DNA of 64,000 nt, taken from positions 3,754,001 to 3,818,000 of the forward strand of contig CM056573.1 in NCBI GenBank assembly GCA_029721435.1. Direction: 5' to 3'. Positions 24,471-59,640 of the stretch are shown one piece after another; within the stretch, counting starts at the first letter, position 1, and every line of letters begins with the position of its first letter. The position numbers were made by a program, and so were the translations under genes. This DNA comes from Gymnothorax reevesii (Eukaryota; Chordata; Actinopteri; Anguilliformes; Muraenidae). The notes under the pieces were generated by a model. It had not been told where the DNA came from. It did not search any database and saw only the letters and a list, made by a program, of their open reading frames with translations.

Positions 24471-27237
24471 TGACATCTGATATCTGTGTGTGGTTTTAAT
24501 GTTTTGGGTAAATAGCGTATTTGCTTCAGCATCAATGGAACAGACACAGATGTCACCCGAGCGCTGCTCTGTGGCTGCGCACTGCTCCTAACTATTGAGT
24601 GGGTCACATGCAGAAGACAAATTACCCAATGGGTTCAAAAAAGTACATCTCATCTTATCAAGGTACCCATTCCATGGACACTAACACAATACCAAACCGT
24701 GACAGATGGCGGCCTTTGTTACCTTATGTTGGTAACAACCAAGAAGGCTTTATCCATTATTGCTAATAACCAGTTTGTAAGGCTGACTGGTCCAGTACGA
24801 GCACCAGTGTTTCCAGCATGTATCAGTTGCAGATGAGCTCGAGCCCAGAGAAGACAGCAGTCTTCACTTGCATCTGTGGATGGTGAATGGTATTTATCAA
24901 TAAAGATTTTAAATAAGTCCAAGCTCATGTGGCGATATCCATGACAAAAGCTTCAGGCCATGAAGCTGTACTTCCTGTTATCTCCGCTTCCTGACTGAAG
25001 GAGACCAGAACATTCCGTCAGAGCTCATTCACAGCAAAATAGCAGAACACAATCACAGCCGACAGCGAGTCTGACAATCAGTTTAGGACGAAGTGCACAG
25101 CACTGAGAGAAGACGACTCCTGTTTCACCCATGGATCAAATGACATTACTCAGCTCAGATGAAAATAGTTCACGTTTAACAGTTATTTTCAGACAGCAGA
25201 CAAAAAAGCTGGACTTCATTGTCAATGGGACAAAGCAAAATCAGCCCATTCTCCCACAGTACCACATGACCTTGGGACAATGGGTTCAACAAAAGAAAAT
25301 GATAATACTTATATGCTGTAGTAGAAATATGTCACTGTAGGAGCAAGTGGTGTTTGGAAAAAAATAATCCCTCTGTCATTCATTTATACAGAAGAAATGT
25401 TTATGGCACTCAGAGCTGTTCTGAGGCTAAACAGTCAAGCTTGATAAATAGTTGCAATTGATCACATCATGAGTACATCTGCAACGAGGAGCTCTTTTTT
25501 TTTTTTTTTAAATTAAGGCTTGTTTTTAGGTTTTCATTCCAGAGCACGATAGTAGTCCACATGCGCCCCCTTGTGGTCCGCATATTTTCAACTGGCCATT
25601 ATCAGAGGTGTTTTTTTTTTTTTGGCCTATGCCAACTTACTTAAAAAGACGACATAGCACATTTCCAGAATGAAGAGAGAGAATCTCAAAAGCTATTGGA
25701 AGGCTAAGGCCAATACGAAAATAACCATTTGACATAAGAATGATAAGAGGGTCATGAATACAATGACTTATTGGCAGAGCACAGATTTCTCCTGGGTTGT
25801 TTTGAAAGCAGAATCATCACATCAACGCTTATCAACCTTGCAACGGGGGAGAAAAATGGGAGACAATATGTGCTTGTACAGTGTTGTAAAGCGCTGGTGT
25901 GGAAAGAAAAATATGACCGAAGAATGTGGTCCATGACAGCTTTGAAGCCCACATTTCTGAAAACTTGCCTGACAGCCCATGAAGCTCTGAAACACAGACA
26001 GCATAAAAAAGTTAGGACTATTTTGACAGCCCAGAAGTATTTAGACAATTTCTGTTGTTTTGACACTTTACTGCAGCATTATAAATTTGAAATCACCTGA
26101 TGACTGTAAGGTGTATGAAGACGGCCGTGAATGGACAGAAAAATGAATTAGCCACAAACATCTCCAAAAATTGGTATGTCTAAGCAATGGTTTGGAACAT
26201 TGTGGAAAATGCAAAATGTGCCGATTATCATACTTGTTTTTTTTAATTTTTTTAGGTATTTAGTTATTACGTTCCTTATGACTTACCTGTGATTTGCAGT
26301 AAATCTCCAAGATCATACTGGTGCTGGCTTCCGTTTGAGATAGTCCTAGAGATTGACATGCCAAAATCCGGAGGAATGTACTTCATCTTTTCAGCTGTTC
26401 AAAGGGGGTGTTTTCTGTCACATTTGAAAGTTTTACAGCGTCTAGCACTATCACAGACTTTTATGGTCCACCAGGCTGTTTTCCACCATGGATCCCAGCA
26501 AACAACATTACAGCAACTAGCTGTGGACTTTGACCAGTACGGTTTTCCAGCTTTATTACGGTTTTCTGAGTGCCAATACATATTTGATCCATGAATGGAT
26601 GTAACCCATCGCATAAGGGCAGCACTGCACTGAAAAATAACTGGGCACAGAGGCCATCTTTGGCACCTTTTGTAGTCAGTTAACACAAACTGTGCTTAGC
26701 GGTCAGATGCAGTGGTAGAATTGGCCCAGTGAAGAAGACATTTGTGTTGACTGGCTACAGGGGGACACGGAGGCCCTTGTTTGGGATTATGGGACTCTTT
26801 CACAGGACTCTGACTCTGCCTCACAGACGGTCTGATTATTTGTGAGGTCTACTGGACAGCTGCTCCATAGTGAAGTATATTGAAGGTAAACTGCAGAATT
26901 TCTATGCTCGCTTCTCTCATATCTTTACAAAAAGTAAAATAAATAATTAAAACCAACACCTGTCCTGTTCTTAACCAGACCTACTCTTCCCTAGGTGACG
27001 AACTGCACCAATGAAACAGATGCATTTTGCTCTGGTTCATTTTTGTTGCTTTATAACATTGCATTTCAGACAGCTGAAAATGCCTTTTAAAATAAAATCA
27101 AATGGAATCATACTCTGTTACAGAGAGGAAAGCAGTTTTCATTACTCCATTTAATTAAAATTTTATTATGAGGAGATTTATTTAAGACACCCCTGCCTAG
27201 AGAGCGCTGAAATAATGGGTGGCAAAATTTGTCCCCC

Positions 27238-27239
<2 letters not shown>
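24471..27239. other. No gene recognised; two unexplained ORF clusters
   Basis: Poly-T tracts lie at 25497 and 25610. Frames at 25771-26100 (plus, 109 codons) and 26399-26686 (minus, 95 codons, Trp- and Cys-rich) have no recognisable domain. Confidence 0.4.

Positions 27240-27280
<41 letters not shown>
27240..27280. repeat. (GA)n microsatellite
   Basis: GAGAGAGATAGAGAGAGAGA run. Confidence 0.95.
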
Positions 27281-27281
<1 letters not shown>

Positions 27282-27559
27282 ACTGCTCGCTAGGCAAAAG
27301 TTATGACCTACTTGCTCTAGAATCCCACAAATAATGTTTCTGCGCCTTGTTAGCAACTTTCAGATTAATGTTGTCTGGCTGGAGTTGCGACTCCCGATTA
27401 ATGAACTGTATAGAAACCACCCACAGCACTGCGCTAAAGCCTTGTGGACCACCTGCCTGATATGCCATTGCTCCTCTACCTGCTGCCAAAACTGATCTGT
27501 CAAACTGAGATCCACACGAACACCCAGACCCTCCATTTCCCAGCAGATCATTTGAGAGC

Positions 27560-28060
27560 CTCACACTTCCTCCATCAGCCTCTCCATCTTCTTCCCACAG
27601 TGCATCCTGGTGTCATCGCTTCCCCAGGGAAACCGCGCACACGAACCCAGCTGATACAGGTTATGTCAAACAAAACAATGGACTCACCGGACTGGACAGC
27701 CCTCCACCGCAGCGCTAAGGTCCAGTTCCATTGTAGGCTCTTGAGAAGGTTGACGGGGGTTAGAATGGGCTCTCTGGCTGGTCTGCTGCTACAAAGCTGC
27801 TAATGTAGAAGAGCATAATGCACCGTTTGTTGTGATACACCCCTCTTGTAACCATCGTTGAAGTTTTCTGTGTCTTGTGCCACAGCAGCCCTTCAGTTAA
27901 ATAGGACCAGATGAAATAGCCTCTGTTGCCCTCACAGGTGCCTAATACCCTGTTACAGGTAACTTGTCCCCATGACAAACCACTGACAGAAGATACTTAC
28001 CGCTACTGACCGAGACACACCCCAAACCTTACCACTTGTAAGCTTCTCTCTCGCAGTCAT
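27560..28060 (-). pseudogene. Decayed Tc1-like transposase (second family), N-terminal half
   Basis: Read on the minus strand, fragments in shifting frames resemble fish Tc1 transposase: the SRSVAVSIF region near 28010, the CHSTVHRSL-type region around 27830, and VRGFPGEAMTPGCTVGRR at about 27600. Several stops and frameshifts interrupt it. It aligns with the copy at 22800-23240 at DNA level (e.g. GTTGTGATAC followed by TGTGCCACAG). Confidence 0.75.
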
Positions 28061-28264
28061 TTGTGTGTAGGGATCTGGTGTCTTCAGAGTCGATCAGCTC
28101 CCACTGCTTCTGAGTTCAACACACCAACTCAGGAACAAACTGTCCACTTACTGTCTGTCATTTCAGACTTTTAGATGCTTCATTGTTTCAAGAAACACAA
28201 TTTGACTAGCTTTGTCTGAGAGTGCTCAAAATTTTTCACTCATTGTAGAAGATTACACTCATTG

Positions 28265-28675
28265 TTGGCCCTCATTCATCAGTCTTGCGTAGGATCTGGT
28301 GTAGTAGATTCACGTCTGATTTACTCAAAGTGTGTAGGTCGCTGATTTTGGTGTAGAACTGGCGTGGCGTTGATAAATCTGGCGGCTGAAACCATCGCGA
28401 TTTACATGACGCCCCTATAAATTCATGCTCCGGGAGGCGCAGTTCTGCCCACTTTATGACATGGACTCTCAAAAAGACGGCAAAGAAGAAAGAACTTCAC
28501 TGCGGAGGAAATGTAAATAGTCTCGTCCGAGGTGGAGAAAAACAAAATCATTTTATTTGGAAGCCTTAAGAGTGGCATAAAGGGAGCCCAGAAGGCTGCA
28601 GTTTGGAAAACTATTGCTTCTGCGGTAAACACTGTTGGGATGGAAAACCGGAGTGCAGCAGACGTTTGATTTAAT
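28265..28675 (+). mobile_element. Harbinger-type element remnant with Myb/SANT-like ORF
   Basis: GGCCCTCATTCATCAGTCTTG at the left resembles Harbinger termini. At 28478-28672 the plus strand encodes KNFTAEEM, a stop, then VSSEVEKNKIILFG, GAQKAAVWKTIASAVNTVG and MENRSAADV. This is the Myb/SANT-like DNA-binding domain of the second Harbinger protein. The in-frame TAA and missing right part make it a pseudogene. Confidence 0.75.
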
Positions 28676-28689
28676 CCATTAATAAATTG

Positions 28690-28955
28690 AAGTGACTATT
28701 CGCACTTATTTAAGTGCGTCCAAGCACAAAAATTGATCAAAATTCGCGATAGATGTGTGTGGTTTCACATTTCTTCATTGCCCACACTTAATTTAAGTGT
28801 GTCCAAAGCTAAAAATGTTTTCTTGGCCAACCTTATTTTAAGTGGTACTTTCTATAAGCGGCACTGGAATGGTCATCAAATGGCCCACTTATAGGTGTGA
28901 CCAAGAAAAAAATTCAGAATCAGCCTCACTCAAAAGTGCGAATAACATCGGCCCT
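28690..28955. repeat. Palindromic MITE-like element
   Basis: ACTATTCGCACTTATTTAAGTG at the left and CACTCAAAAGTGCGAATAAC at the right form inverted ends. AAGTGTGTCCAA-like copies recur inside. Confidence 0.55.
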
Positions 28956-29159
28956 AATAAATTCAATTTATAGATCCATATTTCATGTTATAGTATCGCC
29001 AGGATAATTGACAATCCAGATGCTTTATAAGTAGGTTAAAAAAAAAAAAAAAAAAGGTGGTCTGATTTTAAGATCGCCCCCAAACAAGTAGATCAGAAAG
29101 ATCTAATAGCTGCGACCTCGCCTAGCATCCGTCACGTGGCCTAGTGTCCATGACTGGTG

Positions 29160-29780
29160 GTTTCTTGTACAAGTGTGATCTTGAAATTGGCAAATGACCT
29201 TGAAAATCAATAGGGGACCCTTCCTCTGTACCAAGAAGCTTGTTCTAAGATGTAATAGCCATCCATGAAGTTAAAGTGGAGTTACGGTGCGAAAACTGTG
29301 AAATCCGGGCAAAATCGACACTTTTTTGACCGGTGTGACCTTGGGATTCGACAGATGACCTTGAAAATCAATAGGGAACCCCTCCGCTATGCCAAGAAGC
29401 TTGTTCTAAGATTTCATAGCCATTCATTGAATTAAACTTGAGTTACGGTGCGAAAACCGTCAAATCAGGCAAAATTGACACTTTTTTTGCCTTTGTGACA
29501 TTGGGATTTGACGGATGACCTTGAAAAACAATAGGGGACATCTCCTGTATGCCTAGAAGCCATTTCCAAAAATTTCATAGCGATCCATAAATTCTAACTG
29601 GAGTTACAGTGCGAAAACCCGCAAACAAGGTCGTGACCTCTGTGAACTTGACCTTTGACCTCAATCTTGTGCATGGACATCACTTTGGTGAAGGTCAATA
29701 ACTCCTGAAAATTTCATGATGATACGACAACAGGAAAATTGTCAAAAAGGTGTCACAGACGGACAGAAGCGTTCATAGAG
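29160..29780. repeat. Tandem repeat of about 150-160 bp, three units, TGACCTTGAAAATCAATAGG
   Basis: Three units share ATGACCTTGAAAATCAATAG, AAGAAGCTTGTTCTAAGAT, GAGTTACGGTGCGAAAAC and GACACTTTTTT. The third unit is more diverged. The stretch ends with TGACCTTTGACCTCAAT and CAGACGGACAGAA, a terminus of the same type as other half-site-rich repeats in the window. Confidence 0.85.
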
Positions 29781-31044
29781 CTGCTTGGTCGCAGCTAAAA
29801 AATGGATTCCGGTGCTCAGGCACAGCAGCGCACAGACCGGTAAAGGCCAACCAGACTCCAACCTCCAGCTGTCACCATTCGAGGAGCATGTGGCAGCAGG
29901 GCTCCTCCTCCATCGAAGGATACGAGGCGGTGGGGACATGGATGAGTCCCCCCCGCCTCGATCAGAGCACCATGAGGGTAATTGGTAAAATACGGTCAGC
30001 AGAGATCACTCTTCATTGTAATTTTATCAGTGTTACTCCATGACATTTTATTGGGTGCCACACAAAACGAGCAGCCACTCGTCACTTTCCCGGAGATCTT
30101 CTCTGTGCCGACAGTTCCTCCCACGTCAGACAGAAGCGTATTCCTATAACAATAGAAGATCTGCCATTGTCAAAATGTGATCACAGTCAAAGTGTCCGTA
30201 GGCCTATATATACTGAGCAACAAAAGAAACGCTAGCTAGTTAGCTAATGTGCTCTTATGGTTACTCAGTCAAAGTGACCACAAAATAAAGAAAAGTTTGA
30301 TGAAACAAGTGTAAATCTGCACTCGCTATTAATACATTTTTTCTAAAATAATTACGCGCAAACTTATTTTCCAGTCTGCCTTTAATTAACCTGCGTTTTT
30401 TTTTTTGTTGTTCAGTATATATCTGACTGGATGAGCATCTGACTTACCTTAGTGCATATCTGCCAAGAAAACTGTGAGACCAGGAAAACTGTGAGGCAGT
30501 TTCTTCCTGAATGACAATTTGGACTTACTTTAAAGACCAAACCTCAAAAAGCCGAACCCGAACTGCACATGGCCCCTGACAAGGTATGACCTGGCCAGAG
30601 GTCTGGGCCCCAGTGGCCCCAGCCGTAAGGTCTGGCCCCAGTGTCCCCAGCAGTAAGTTCTGGAATGAAATGGATGGGTTAATGGGGAGTATTTTTTAGA
30701 GCAGTGATTCCCAGGCCTGGCTCTGGAATACCACTATCCTACTCATTTTATAAATCCATCCATTTCATTATATACAAGCAGCAACAAATCAGGCTTGAAT
30801 ATGAATGATCCTCATCTGCTAAACTCCATCCAATACCTATATTAGGGGAGAAGTGTGGGTAGGGCAATACTGGGGAGTATGCATGTTTGTCTCGCTATCT
30901 TCTGCTAACAAATATCTTATCATTCAGAAATTTGAGAGCGTTTAAATCTGCATGCAGTTTAGAACATTCAACCATGTTCCTGTGGAGACGATGGCAGTTG
31001 GTCCTCCGAGGCAGAGGGAATTCCGCAAGCATTGAAAAGTCAAG
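29781..31044. other. No gene; contains the 207-bp MITE and a possible hAT fragment near 30710
   Basis: GCAGTGATTCCCAGGCCTGG at about 30705 resembles a hAT end, with no clear partner. A short GGTCTGGCCCCAGTG duplication lies near 30605-30650. Confidence 0.4.
30211..30417. mobile_element. 207-bp Tc1/mariner-type MITE
   Basis: The ends are TACTGAGCAACAAAAGAAACG and the complement of TACTGAACAACAAAAAAAA, flanked by TA dinucleotides at 30209-30210 and 30418-30419. The first bases match the terminus of the full Tc1 element at 40801-42307 (TACTCAGCAACAAAAG). No coding sequence. Confidence 0.8.
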
Positions 31045-31300
31045 GCTGCCCCAGAAGAGGGTGGGGGTCTGGCCTGCCTGCTGTCCCGACATCTCCTCAA
31101 TAGAGAGAGTGTGGCACACATTGAGGCTCAAAATGCGACAAAGACGACCTCATACTGCTCCACATTAAAGACTTGTTTGCGGGAAGATTGGGACAAAATG
31201 ACAAGAAAAGCACTTAATCACTTGGTGCCTGCAGTCCTTAAACATTTATCAACAGAAGAGAAACCAAGAATGGCAACACCAGCGAGGGGTACAAACTTTA
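31045..31300 (+). pseudogene. C-terminal fragment of a Tc1-like transposase
   Basis: WPACCPDISSIERVWHTL corresponds to the family's WPACSPDLSPIENVW motif with the third acidic residue, followed by MRQRRPHT. Then, in another frame, comes TCLREDWDKMTRKALNHLV, the usual C-terminal helix. The N-terminal two thirds are absent. Confidence 0.8.
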
Positions 31301-34300
31301 CCATCCCTACTTTTATTGAGATATGTTGCAAGAATCAAAACTGAAACATAATTATTTTGGAAATATCAAGAAACAATGTGGTGAAACATCAAATAATGTG
31401 GTGAAGTGTTCATGTTGTAAGGTAACTGACTTTAGATACATGTTAGTGGCGACAGAACGTACCTACACAGGATTCTGCCAGTTAGTTTCATTGGGTTTCA
31501 GTCTGTAGTATGTTCTGGTATTGGAGAGACCACCCGAATATGCTCAACAATCTTTTAAGTCACCAAACACATCTTTAGAGCATTAAAATATTTATTTTAA
31601 AAAAATTATAAGTACAAGTACCTTAACGTGAGAATAACATCCAATTTTCCTCCAAATTATCCATTTTACATCGCCATTTTATGATGGTCACAAAGGGTAC
31701 AAATAACCATGGAGGAAACTGCATGCAAAAGTTCTGTGGCTCTGCATTCAGGAGATACATTTTGATTCTGCATTTTCATGAGTTTAATGGCACCACCGTC
31801 TGGGTACAGCGACTAAAATGACTAACAAGTACTATTACCCAGAATAAACGGGCAAGTAAGTTTGGGGAGTTTTTTATCAATAAAAAAGGATACCCACATA
31901 CCGCTAGCTACTGGCACAAAATACTGATACTAATAATACTAATAACAATAATAATAGTTGTAAATAGTAACTGACACAGAGCACTGGAGCTACCATTCCA
32001 TAATATAATACTGTTATTATGCTGGTATCCAAAGGTGTTTGGTACCACTGTGCCAAAGGAAATATAATAAATGCATGGTAGAGTTTAGCGATACAAAAAC
32101 AATACAAAGACGGCTAGGAAATATTGACTCAGTGGAGATTTCCGCGTCCCATTCTTCCAACTGTGCATATAGTGTCATATAATATCATAGATGCCACTGG
32201 AAATACCAAATAAATAAAACAATATAAACTGAATAATGGAAAAATGAGAAACAATTTAAATTCATAATAAAAAAAACAAAAATAAATTTGCCTGAACAGC
32301 TGAACAATTGCAATGAAGTGGGGAGAGGGGGACAGGCAGACGGACAGACGGACCTTGGCCCCATGAGTGGAGGGACCCGCTGATCTGGTCGCTCCAGCTC
32401 ACCTTCATCAGTCTATTGACTCAGATTATTGAAAAATCCTCATTTGTAGATAGTCCAGAGGGGAAATGAACATGAATAGAAGTATAAATCTTTTACCACA
32501 TAATAAAAACAAAACTTAAATAAAACTTGCATGTCTTTGAGTCAATGGTCCTCACTTTGAGTCAATTGGAATCTCAGGGAAAGCTGGCATTTCATGGTGC
32601 TCTGAAATTGAGCAGCACAACGAGCTACTCCGTTAAGGCAGCTGGTTACGCAGATAACTCACCCATATTCTTTCGGTTTGGATTAGCTATGAATACTAAA
32701 AATAATTACAATAAACTGTGAAAACAGTGGCTCTCGCGAACTGGGATTGAGCATTGCTGCAGTAAAATAAATGTGATATTATAAACAGAAGCAAAAATCT
32801 CTCCGAATTGGCTGCTCTAGCGAGGGTTTGGCTTTCGACCCTACACTTAGATACCAAATTCTACTGTCAGTGTCGACTGACCACGATTAAATAAATGAAT
32901 GAGGAATTAATTTCCTTTATGAATTTTTTTCTCTTAAGTCAGACCTGCAGCAGCTTTCGTATTACTATGGGCATTATCCACTCCTTACCAACCTCGCCAA
33001 CTAAAAAACATTATAACTACTGTACCATACCCCAATCAGCCGTCAATAAAACTGAATTCAACAGGTGTAAACATCCTTTAAACTAGATTAGTGATGATTA
33101 CTGTATAAATTCACTAAGAATAAGCTAGTTCCATGAAATCTTACAAATGAAGTCCAACCTTTCAGGATCATGAGAAACATTATAAAAATATCTTTACTTT
33201 TTTAAAATAAAATCTGTCAGTCAGTTGCTGTTTCGAAGACATTTACTTAGGTCTTCATGCCAATGATCAGCCATCTCGTCTTTTTCCAATAAACTGTCTA
33301 GCTTCCTCGCATGATGCAACAATAACAATAGCCAACAACAAACTGTCAACAACAGGAAGTCACATGACTTTCATTTAGCAGACTATGCTGTTTCAAGCGG
33401 TTTGCATTTAATCATAGGAGAAATGTTTGAGGGACGCAGTAATCAAAAAGGCAGCTCAGCTAAGTGACTTCATGTAATAAATATCAGGAAAACTCATTGA
33501 TCTGTAGAGAATAACAGGATAGCTGATGCAATAGTTAACTGCGGTGGAAGGCTGAAGCAACCCAGCGGCCATATTGGTAAACCTGGGAATAATCAACCAT
33601 AACACTGAATTCTATGGCAGGGCCGACCCCGAGTCTATCTTTCCAGTGCAGCAAACATTTATCAAGCTATTTGGCAAGAAAATTCATTGGCTGTCTTTGC
33701 GATGGATATATCTTGAATAATAAGTGAACGTTAAATGGCTTATCATCGGTACCTTAACATGACACCTTCGGCAGCCATAATCAAATAGCCAAGGTGGACA
33801 TCTCTAGAATATAGCTGGCCCACTTCAAGTTAGTAAACCTTTGCGTTAACCTAATTTATACACAAGATTTCACGACTGCATCTGACGTTATCAATGAGAT
33901 CCATGTCACATGCCATTGCTTTTTTAAGCCAGCATCATTGATGCGCACCGCTGTCTTATAATAGACTGGGCTTACACGTGAAAATGCAGTAAAACAAAAT
34001 TTGGGCTGTATTGGGTGATTTGCTCATTTATGGAGTTTAATTTCCACTGAGGTTAGTGTTGAGGATTTGTGTAACACCGATCGTGAGCATTTTGAACCTA
34101 AGGGGGGGAAAAAACGTGCTGAAAAAATAGCGACCTGACGCCATACATGGATTGCATCTCTCTCACATAGCTAACCACAGGTTAATACCAATACTTCACC
34201 TGTTTTGCTTATGATTGTGAATATGCTGATGTTTAGAAAGCGCAATTGGTCCAGATCCCCGGATGTTAGGCTAACGTTGGGCGGTCACTGGTTAAATCAT

Positions 34301-35555
34301 CAAGACTAATTTTAACCAGCACAAACCAAGCGAACGTCATCGTATCCCCCAATAATCTGATTCGAATCTAATTTTGCGAGGTTACCAGCGGAAATATACA
34401 ACTACTGAAGTGGCGCAAAATGATCTCCATCACAAATACCAAATAGTTTCAGCCAGCTACCGCTCACCTCTCTTCTAATGTGGAAAAACTACTTTATTAT
34501 GCTAAGCTTAGCTGATGTAACATTATCTTTACCGAATCCATTTGCTACCTACGACTGTCACCCTGGCTTATTGTCTGCTATTCAGTGATGGCTAGGACTG
34601 AAAAAAATGGTAAACAAAACACAAGACATTATTTGTGACTTAACTAAGTACAGGATTGCATGTCACATCAAGCAAGCTTTTCTAAAATAAAGACAACGGT
34701 TGATTTTTTTTTAATTTAAAAAATTGTTACGTCAAAATTATTACGTCATCAGCTATCCAGTTCTTCTATATAGATCAGTGGGAAAACTACAATCGTTGTA
34801 CATTAATGTTGCACTTCCTAAAAGTATCAGAGGAATGACGTTCCGTACAAGTCACTGAAATATTCAGACAAGGTCAGAAATTCGGATACGGGACTGTGAA
34901 ATGGTGTAGATATAGTCAAATTCTTAACATTTGAAACATTAGACCATGTTAAAATAACCATAGTACTACACTGGTATTCCACTGTGTTTACAAATACTGC
35001 TGTGGTAACTCTGTGGTTAATGGTGAGGCAGATATTGCTCCCTTTTTTTAATTCCACTGCATTCGGGGGAGGTGACCAGGCACACACTCTACGCACCTCA
35101 GCAGCACAGATGCTTATGTTTGGTTTGAGCTCTCTGCTGCATGCAAGCATCAGTAACGTTAGTAAGTCAGTCAGTAAGTACTTTGGGCATTGTACTCTGG
35201 CTTCTTCAAGTAATAAGATCATTAAAAAAACCAACTAAAATAGTATAAATTCAACAGAGCAAATTTCTATGTTTGATGCTCTTCAATATAAAAATGAGCT
35301 TTTTGGCACTAGAGCCGTAATAAACAGCGGTACTTCCAGTACTGATGGGAGTTTGTGAGCTCGAGCGAAGGCCATCCTCTGGCTGTCTGGTTGGTGCAAA
35401 CAGGATTCCATAAAAGGGGGGAAAGGTTTAACTAGGGACTGAAGATGCAGTCAGGACCTCTCAGTGATGCGGAACAATGCAAGAAAACAAGGGAAGACAA
35501 ACTGGTAGACCTGTGCAGGAGTTAACCGGTGTAACTTTATTAGGTCCACAAACTA
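31301..35555. other. About 4 kb without a recognisable gene
   Basis: AT-rich non-coding sequence. A 135-codon minus frame at 34827-35234 has no recognisable domain and is overlapped by an antisense frame. Confidence 0.5.
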
Positions 35556-36016
35556 GCTGCCGGATAGCTCACTCGGCACTGCGTTGCAATGCAGAAGTGA
35601 CTATCACGTCGCAGGTTCGAGCCCCGGTCGTACCAACTGGCAGTGGTCGGCAGCTTTTTCAGCGCAGCGCATAATTGGCCATTGCGCTACAGGGTTTCCA
35701 AATTGGGAAGGGACTGCTGGAAAAGGGAAAGAAATGAACAGCTTTGTTCGTTGCTCAAGCGCCTCCTGTTGGCCAGACGGGCGCTCGTCAGGAAGATTCT
35801 AAGTCTGTTCATGTCCGGGTATCCTCTGCCCTCGTTCTGAACTTGCTAAGATGCAACTAATGAGTGTATAAAAAGCAGTGGCTGACGGCACGTGCTTCGG
35901 AGGAGAACCGTAAACTGTCTTCACTATCCTGAGTTGGCAGCAAGGAGTCGCATACGAGCAAGCTGTGTACATAGTTCACCAATTGGGCATTTCGGGCCAA
36001 ATTTATTTAAAAAAAA
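35556..36016 (+). mobile_element. tRNA-derived SINE
   Basis: The 5' head looks like a tRNA gene with A box TAGCTCACTCGG (35565-35576) and B box GGTTCGAGCCC (from 35614), the spacing of an RNA polymerase III promoter. A body without coding sequence follows. The 3' end is ATTTATTTAAAAAAAA. It is oriented opposite to map3k7 and lies about 500-970 bp beyond its stop codon. Confidence 0.85.
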
Positions 36017-36048
36017 GGTCCATAGACTGACTAGGGCATGACTTATGG

Positions 36049-36433
36049 TAGAGTTTCCCAAACCTCTCCTGGAGGCCCACCTGTCCCGTTGTTTTCGATC
36101 TCTCCCTGCTCCAGCACAGATGATTCTAGCGATCGGCTCATTATCAATCAGCTTCAGGGTTGATAGTGAACACGCCTCGCTAACATCAGCTGATAAGACC
36201 CGTCACTCGGAACATCTCTCTCTTCTGAAGACGACGGGAGGATTCCGTCGAAAAAGGCCAAGGTATTATAAAACATTTTCTGTCTGAAAATAAGAACGTC
36301 AAAGCTGATTAGTTACTACAGACAGTATGAACCTTTTTGGACTATGATTCATTTCAATCACCAGCGGTGGAGTAGGGAGAGATCCAAAACGTGGAGGACA
36401 CATGGTCCTCCTGGAGAGGTTTGAGAAGCACTG
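36049..36433. mobile_element. 385-bp hAT-like MITE just beyond the map3k7 stop codon
   Basis: The ends TAGAGTTTCCCAAACCTCTC and the complement of CAGTGCTTCTCAAACCTCTC form inverted repeats extending into CTGGAGG. Flanking ACTTATGG and ACTCACAG may be a decayed 8-bp target duplication (5 of 8). It begins 90 bp downstream of the TGA, so it may be part of the 3'UTR. Confidence 0.7.
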
Positions 36434-36522
36434 ACTCACAGCTCTGCAGGCCGGGCCTCGACACAAGGAGCCTCACGCCCCCCCCGCACCCTCACCACCC
36501 CCCCCAGGCCTGCCCGTCTCCC
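36434..36522 (-). other. map3k7: Start of map3k7 3'UTR with clustered G-tracts
   Basis: In the sense strand, G-tracts occur at 36520-36522, 36513-36515, 36498-36505 (8 G), 36489-36491 and 36478-36485 (8 G). The spacing is compatible with an RNA G-quadruplex just after the stop codon. Where the 3'UTR ends is not clear: no strong AATAAA lies close by, and a hAT MITE and a SINE follow. Confidence 0.5.
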
Positions 36523-58951
<22,429 letters not shown>

Positions 58952-59640
58952 ATCTGGAGACAAACACGAACAGCATCTCGGGTTAATGATTCACCGCCGT
59001 CGCTGTGTGCCCTCAGAACGCTGATCTATATAGAAGAACTAATATACTACATGGATCAGTGGTTCAGAACCGGGCGAACTGTGTCCGCGGTCAGATTCTT
59101 ACTTTATGAAGTTATGCGGTCGTGCAAAGTTTTCGGCAAAATTATCCGCAAAATCGTCTCCGAAAAACTATTGTCTCAACGGCTCACGGACTCGAAATAG
59201 GAACAATAGCGCACTTTTAAACAACAGTTAGGTTGCCATTTTTCATGAACTCACGCCATCCCCGGACCGAAAAACACAGCCCGCTGTCATTAGTTCAGCA
59301 GGCCGCTGGCTGAGACGGAGGCTGTACGGGCTTCTGCTGCGGCGATGCGTAACGGAGACCGAATAACCAACAGCAGCAAACTGTCTACAAACAGGAATGC
59401 AGATACAAACCTTTGATTACTTGTGTCCATTTGCTAGAAGGCCGTGTGTGACGGTCTCCTGGCCTGCATCTGCTGCTCGCTGGCGGCTCTGAGAAACACT
59501 GCCTTTCCCGTTTCTCCAGGAAGTAGTGCAGTTACGTGAGACCGCTGTCCGCCCCGGGACTGGGCTCTGGAGCGGGGTCTACAGCGGGGTCTACAGCGGC
59601 GCTGCGCTGCTGCGGCCGCGATCGCTCCGAAAAACTATGA
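58952..59640 (-). promoter_or_regulatory. map3k7: Likely map3k7 promoter/5'UTR region, CpG-rich patch about 59270-59640
   Basis: Immediately upstream of the map3k7 start codon the sequence becomes rich in CpG, including a NotI-type GCGGCCGC at about 59612 and a short tandem repeat of AGCGGGGTCTAC. This fits a CpG-island promoter for a ubiquitously expressed kinase. No TATA box is obvious. The exact transcription start and a possible untranslated first exon are inferred only. Confidence 0.55.

Noticed and set aside
26399..26686. 95-codon Trp/Cys-rich minus-strand ORF
   Set aside because: I could not match it to any family. It may be part of an old element, but there is not enough support for a call.
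34827..35234. 135-codon minus-strand ORF
   Set aside because: No domain recognised, antisense frame of similar length, no splice or codon evidence for a gene.
35556..35630. A tRNA gene
   Set aside because: A and B boxes are present but the acceptor stem does not close and a SINE body follows; it is a SINE head.
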